Assembly: GCA_947447845.1 (NCBI GenBank)
Contig: CANFNO010000090.1
Location: forward strand, 1-8,405
Direction of reading: 5' to 3'
Origin: Burkholderiales bacterium
GTDB taxonomy: Bacteria > Pseudomonadota > Gammaproteobacteria > Burkholderiales > Burkholderiaceae
Length of the DNA: 8,405 bases
The position numbers and the translations under genes were made by a program. Under the pieces are notes generated by a model. That model was not told the DNA's origin, ran no database searches, and worked only from the letters and a program-made list of their open reading frames with translations. Positions within the stretch are counted from its first letter, which is position 1. Each line of letters begins with the position of its first letter. This document shows positions 6,857-8,405 of this stretch, piece after piece.

Positions 6857-6887
6857 AAAAAAGCCACCGCATGCGGTGGCTTTTTTT
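6857..6887. terminator. bidirectional intrinsic terminator
   Basis: A perfect 30-base palindrome (6857-6886): six A, then GCCACCGCA, its reverse complement, then T. The stem is GC-rich with a CATG tetraloop. Seven T follow on the plus strand (6881-6887) and six on the minus strand (6862-6857). It ends pckG from the left and the minus-strand membrane protein gene from the right. Confidence 0.9.
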
Positions 6888-6911
6888 GTGTGAAGCTTTT
6901 ACTTAAGCGGC

Positions 6912-7364
6912 TTAACGCGACATCGCGGCACGAATTTCTTCCACCACACGGGGGTCATGGCTAGCCAGTTCCCACATGCGTGCCTCTTCACGCTCCATAC
7001 GCCATGTTTGCATGCGACGACCCAAGCCGCCAGCTGTGAAAGCAGCCACATGGCGCAGGGGTGGTGCAAGCAAGGCCAAAGCAGCAAAAGCCACGGTCCA
7101 TAGCGCAACCCAACCAGCCAGCAGATGACCGTCGGTCCAAGTTTCGATAACTTGGTCAGCCACCACCAGCAATGCGGCCATCACGGCGGCCAGCAACATC
7201 CCCGCCAGGGTGCGGGAGCCGTCGAGAGCGGAACCCATGTTGCCAATAAGCAGCGGGCTGGAATTGGTTTGATCATGAGAGGGAGACGCCAAATGGGGTT
7301 CAGCGAAGCGTGCCATTGCAAACTCCCGCGAGAGATTGAAAGAGTGCGTGTTGTATGTAGACAT
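6912..7364 (-). CDS. small inner-membrane protein, function unknown
   Basis: A 150-residue protein from ATG 7364 to TAA at 6912. I do not recognise a named family. It has a polar N-terminus (1-50), two hydrophobic segments predicted to cross the inner membrane (about 52-73, TLAGMLLAAVMAALLVVAD, and 81-102, LLAGWVALWTVAFAALALLA), and a charged cytoplasmic-looking tail rich in Arg and Glu (114-150, WRMEREEARMWELASHDPRVVEEIRAAMSR in part). The start is open: ATG 7364 has no ribosome binding site, whereas ATG 7316 (giving 134 residues from MARF) has GGGAG on the minus strand at 7323-7327 with a six-base gap. A promoter at 7372-7400 predicts a transcript beginning next to 7364, so the long form would be leaderless. 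It diverges from a LysR-type gene, which often means control by that regulator, and it ends at the shared terminator with pckG. Confidence 0.85.
   Translation of the reverse strand: MSTYNTHSFNLSREFAMARFAEPHLASPSHDQTNSSPLLIGNMGSALDGSRTLAGMLLAAVMAALLVVADQVIETWTDGHLLAGWVALWTVAFAALALLAPPLRHVAAFTAGGLGRRMQTWRMEREEARMWELASHDPRVVEEIRAAMSR
7323..7327 (-). promoter_or_regulatory. ribosome binding site for the alternative shorter start of the membrane protein
   Basis: GGGAG on the minus strand, six bases before the ATG at 7316. It supports translation from the 17th codon of the longer frame, or translation of both forms. Confidence 0.5.
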
Positions 7365-7371
7365 GGGTGCA

Positions 7372-7400
7372 ATAATAGGGTTACTACTAGTATTGGTCTA
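7372..7400 (-). promoter_or_regulatory. promoter of the membrane protein gene
   Basis: On the minus strand the -35 box TAGACC (7400-7395, four of six) and the -10 box TATTAT (7377-7372, five of six) are 17 bases apart. The predicted start is about 7365, next to the ATG at 7364. The spacer contains the palindrome TACTAGTA (7385-7392), a possible regulator contact. Confidence 0.5.
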
Positions 7401-7403
7401 CTT

Positions 7404-7438
7404 TTGGTTGGTGATCCCATCTATTCATATAATGAATA
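7404..7438 (+). promoter_or_regulatory. LysR-gene promoter with -10 box inside a 17-base palindrome
   Basis: A perfect TATAAT at 7428-7433 has a poor -35 partner, TTGGTT (7404-7409, 18-base gap). The -10 lies within TATTCAT-ATA-ATGAATA (7422-7438), an exact palindrome that fits the T-N11-A pattern of LysR-type boxes (T7424, A7436). Protein bound here would cover the promoter, as expected for negative autoregulation. The predicted start is near 7440, the first base of the ATG. Confidence 0.55.
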
Positions 7439-7439
7439 A

Positions 7440-8405
7440 ATGAACGCCGCGTCCAGTTTTAATCTGCGCACTTTTGATCTCAACCTGCTCAAGGTTTTTG
7501 ATGAAGTGATGGCCGAGCGCAGCCTGACCAAGGCCGCCAAGCATCTCTCTCTGACACAACCTGCCGTGAGCAATGCCTTGCGCCGATTGCGTGAGGCACT
7601 GGGTGACGAACTGCTGGTGCGCAAAGGTCGTGGACTGGAGCCCACCGCAAGAGGGCTGGAGCTTTGGCCGGAAGTGCGCGAGGCACTAGGCGGCCTGCAG
7701 GCCGCACTAGCGCCCAGCGTCTTCAACCCGGCAACTGCTGACAATGCCTTTGTTCTGGCCATGGCTGATGCCACCGCAGCGGAACTCATGCCGGGGCTGG
7801 TGGCCGTCATGGGCGAAGAGGCGCCAGGGGTCAGCCTGCGTATCGTCCCCTTGACCACCCGCGACCCGCGCAAACTGCTGGACGAAGGGCAAGCCGATCT
7901 GGCCATAGGCCATTTTCCGGCTGCCCTGGCTGACCTGAGCGCACGAGCGCAGGTGGGTGAATCAGTGGCCTTTCTGCACCATCGGTTGTTCCAGGGCGAA
8001 TATGTATGCGTAATGCGCCACGGGCATCCTTTTGCCACGGGCCCCTTAACACTCAACCGCTACTGCAGTGCCCGCCATATGCTGGTGAGCTTTTCGGGAC
8101 GCGCCTTTGGCTTCGTCGACGAGGCCCTGGCACTGGTCGGGCGCACGCGCCGTGTGGTGCTGACCGTGAACCAGTTCTTCACCGCAGGCAAGGTCGTCGC
8201 AAACTCTGACTTGCTGACCGTTCTGCCACGCCACTTTATCAATGTGACTGGCTTTGCAGACCAGTTGCTGCAACGCGAATTGCCGTTTGACGTCCCCGTA
8301 ATTCACGTGGACGCCTTGTGGCACCAGCGCCAGGATGGCTCCAGCGCCCACGCATGGCTGCGCGCCAAAGTGGAAGCACTGGCCAACAAGGCGTTTCCCG
8401 CATGA
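7440..8405 (+). CDS. LysR-type transcriptional regulator, NahR/LinR/NodD-like
   Basis: A 321-residue DNA-binding regulator, the usual family length. It begins with FDLNLLKVFDEV (12-23) and a winged helix-turn-helix (about 26-64: SLTKAAKHLSLTQ, then PAVSNALRRLREALGDELLVR). A linker helix (about 65-95) leads to a two-lobed, periplasmic-binding-protein-like effector domain (about 103-315). The RTFDLNLL opening and GRGLEPTARG segment resemble the NahR/LinR/NodD branch, whose members sense aromatic or other small organic ligands; the ligand here is unknown. The ATG at 7440 has no ribosome binding site and coincides with the predicted transcription start, so the mRNA may be leaderless; no in-frame start further down keeps the DNA-binding domain intact. 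It diverges from a two-helix membrane protein gene, its most likely target besides itself. The stop codon is the last three bases of the window. Confidence 0.95.
   Translation: MNAASSFNLRTFDLNLLKVFDEVMAERSLTKAAKHLSLTQPAVSNALRRLREALGDELLVRKGRGLEPTARGLELWPEVREALGGLQAALAPSVFNPATADNAFVLAMADATAAELMPGLVAVMGEEAPGVSLRIVPLTTRDPRKLLDEGQADLAIGHFPAALADLSARAQVGESVAFLHHRLFQGEYVCVMRHGHPFATGPLTLNRYCSARHMLVSFSGRAFGFVDEALALVGRTRRVVLTVNQFFTAGKVVANSDLLTVLPRHFINVTGFADQLLQRELPFDVPVIHVDALWHQRQDGSSAHAWLRAKVEALANKAFPA

Noticed and set aside
5713..6867. A long open frame of 384 codons on the minus strand, antisense to pckG
   Set aside because: It lies almost wholly inside the strongly conserved pckG frame and its translation has no recognisable domain. 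Long antisense openness is common in GC-rich genes.
7432..7443. A three-codon frame (Met-Asn-Lys-stop) whose TGA overlaps the LysR-gene ATG, suggesting translational coupling
   Set aside because: It has no ribosome binding site and its ATG falls in the -10 box and palindrome, upstream of the predicted transcription start, so it is probably not transcribed.
1..8405. A hidden mobile, phage, CRISPR or defence module
   Set aside because: No transposase, integrase, toxin-antitoxin pair, spaced direct repeats, tRNA-linked attachment site or marked change of composition was seen; all confident genes are chromosomal housekeeping or regulatory types.

Overview
The window reads as ordinary chromosomal DNA from a betaproteobacterium, most likely Burkholderiales and probably Comamonadaceae. 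This rests on the protein flavour (GTP-type PEP carboxykinase, a ComM/YifB ATPase, RecQ with its zinc-binding and HRDC domains, a NahR/LinR-like LysR regulator) and on moderately GC-rich codon use. No similarity search was possible, so the taxonomy is inference. I found no tRNA, rRNA, CRISPR array, insertion sequence, phage gene or defence cassette.

Left part (1-3414), all on the plus strand: the 3' part of comM (a branch-migration ATPase for transformation DNA), a 195-residue protein that is little more than a cyclic-nucleotide-binding domain, and a full-length recQ helicase starting at TTG. The gaps are 115 and 152 bases with no clear terminator, so the three may share transcripts, but this is not shown. 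Two of the three act on recombining DNA; the middle one is a possible ligand sensor.

Middle (3415-4143): about 730 bases with no confident gene. It holds a hairpin after recQ, a possible 97-residue orphan gene on the minus strand converging on recQ, a short perfect hairpin inside that frame, and about 380 bases of spacer with a T-rich tract.

Right part: a secreted or periplasmic cysteine-type glutathione peroxidase (4144-4737), then pckG (4933-6816), the gluconeogenic PEP carboxykinase. pckG has a convincing sigma70-like promoter and a roughly 100-base leader. That leader contains one hairpin, then three complementary arms that can form two mutually exclusive hairpins just upstream of the ribosome binding site. 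A perfect 30-base palindromic terminator closes pckG and serves from both sides. On its far side a small two-helix membrane protein runs on the minus strand, diverging from a LysR-type regulator that ends exactly at the window edge. The 75-base divergent region carries two promoter-like elements whose predicted start points fall on or next to the start codons. The -10 box of the regulator sits inside a 17-base palindrome.

I saw nothing that amounts to a new multi-gene system. The best candidates for new biology are the pckG leader, the leaderless and probably self-regulated divergent promoter, and the orphan frame after recQ.
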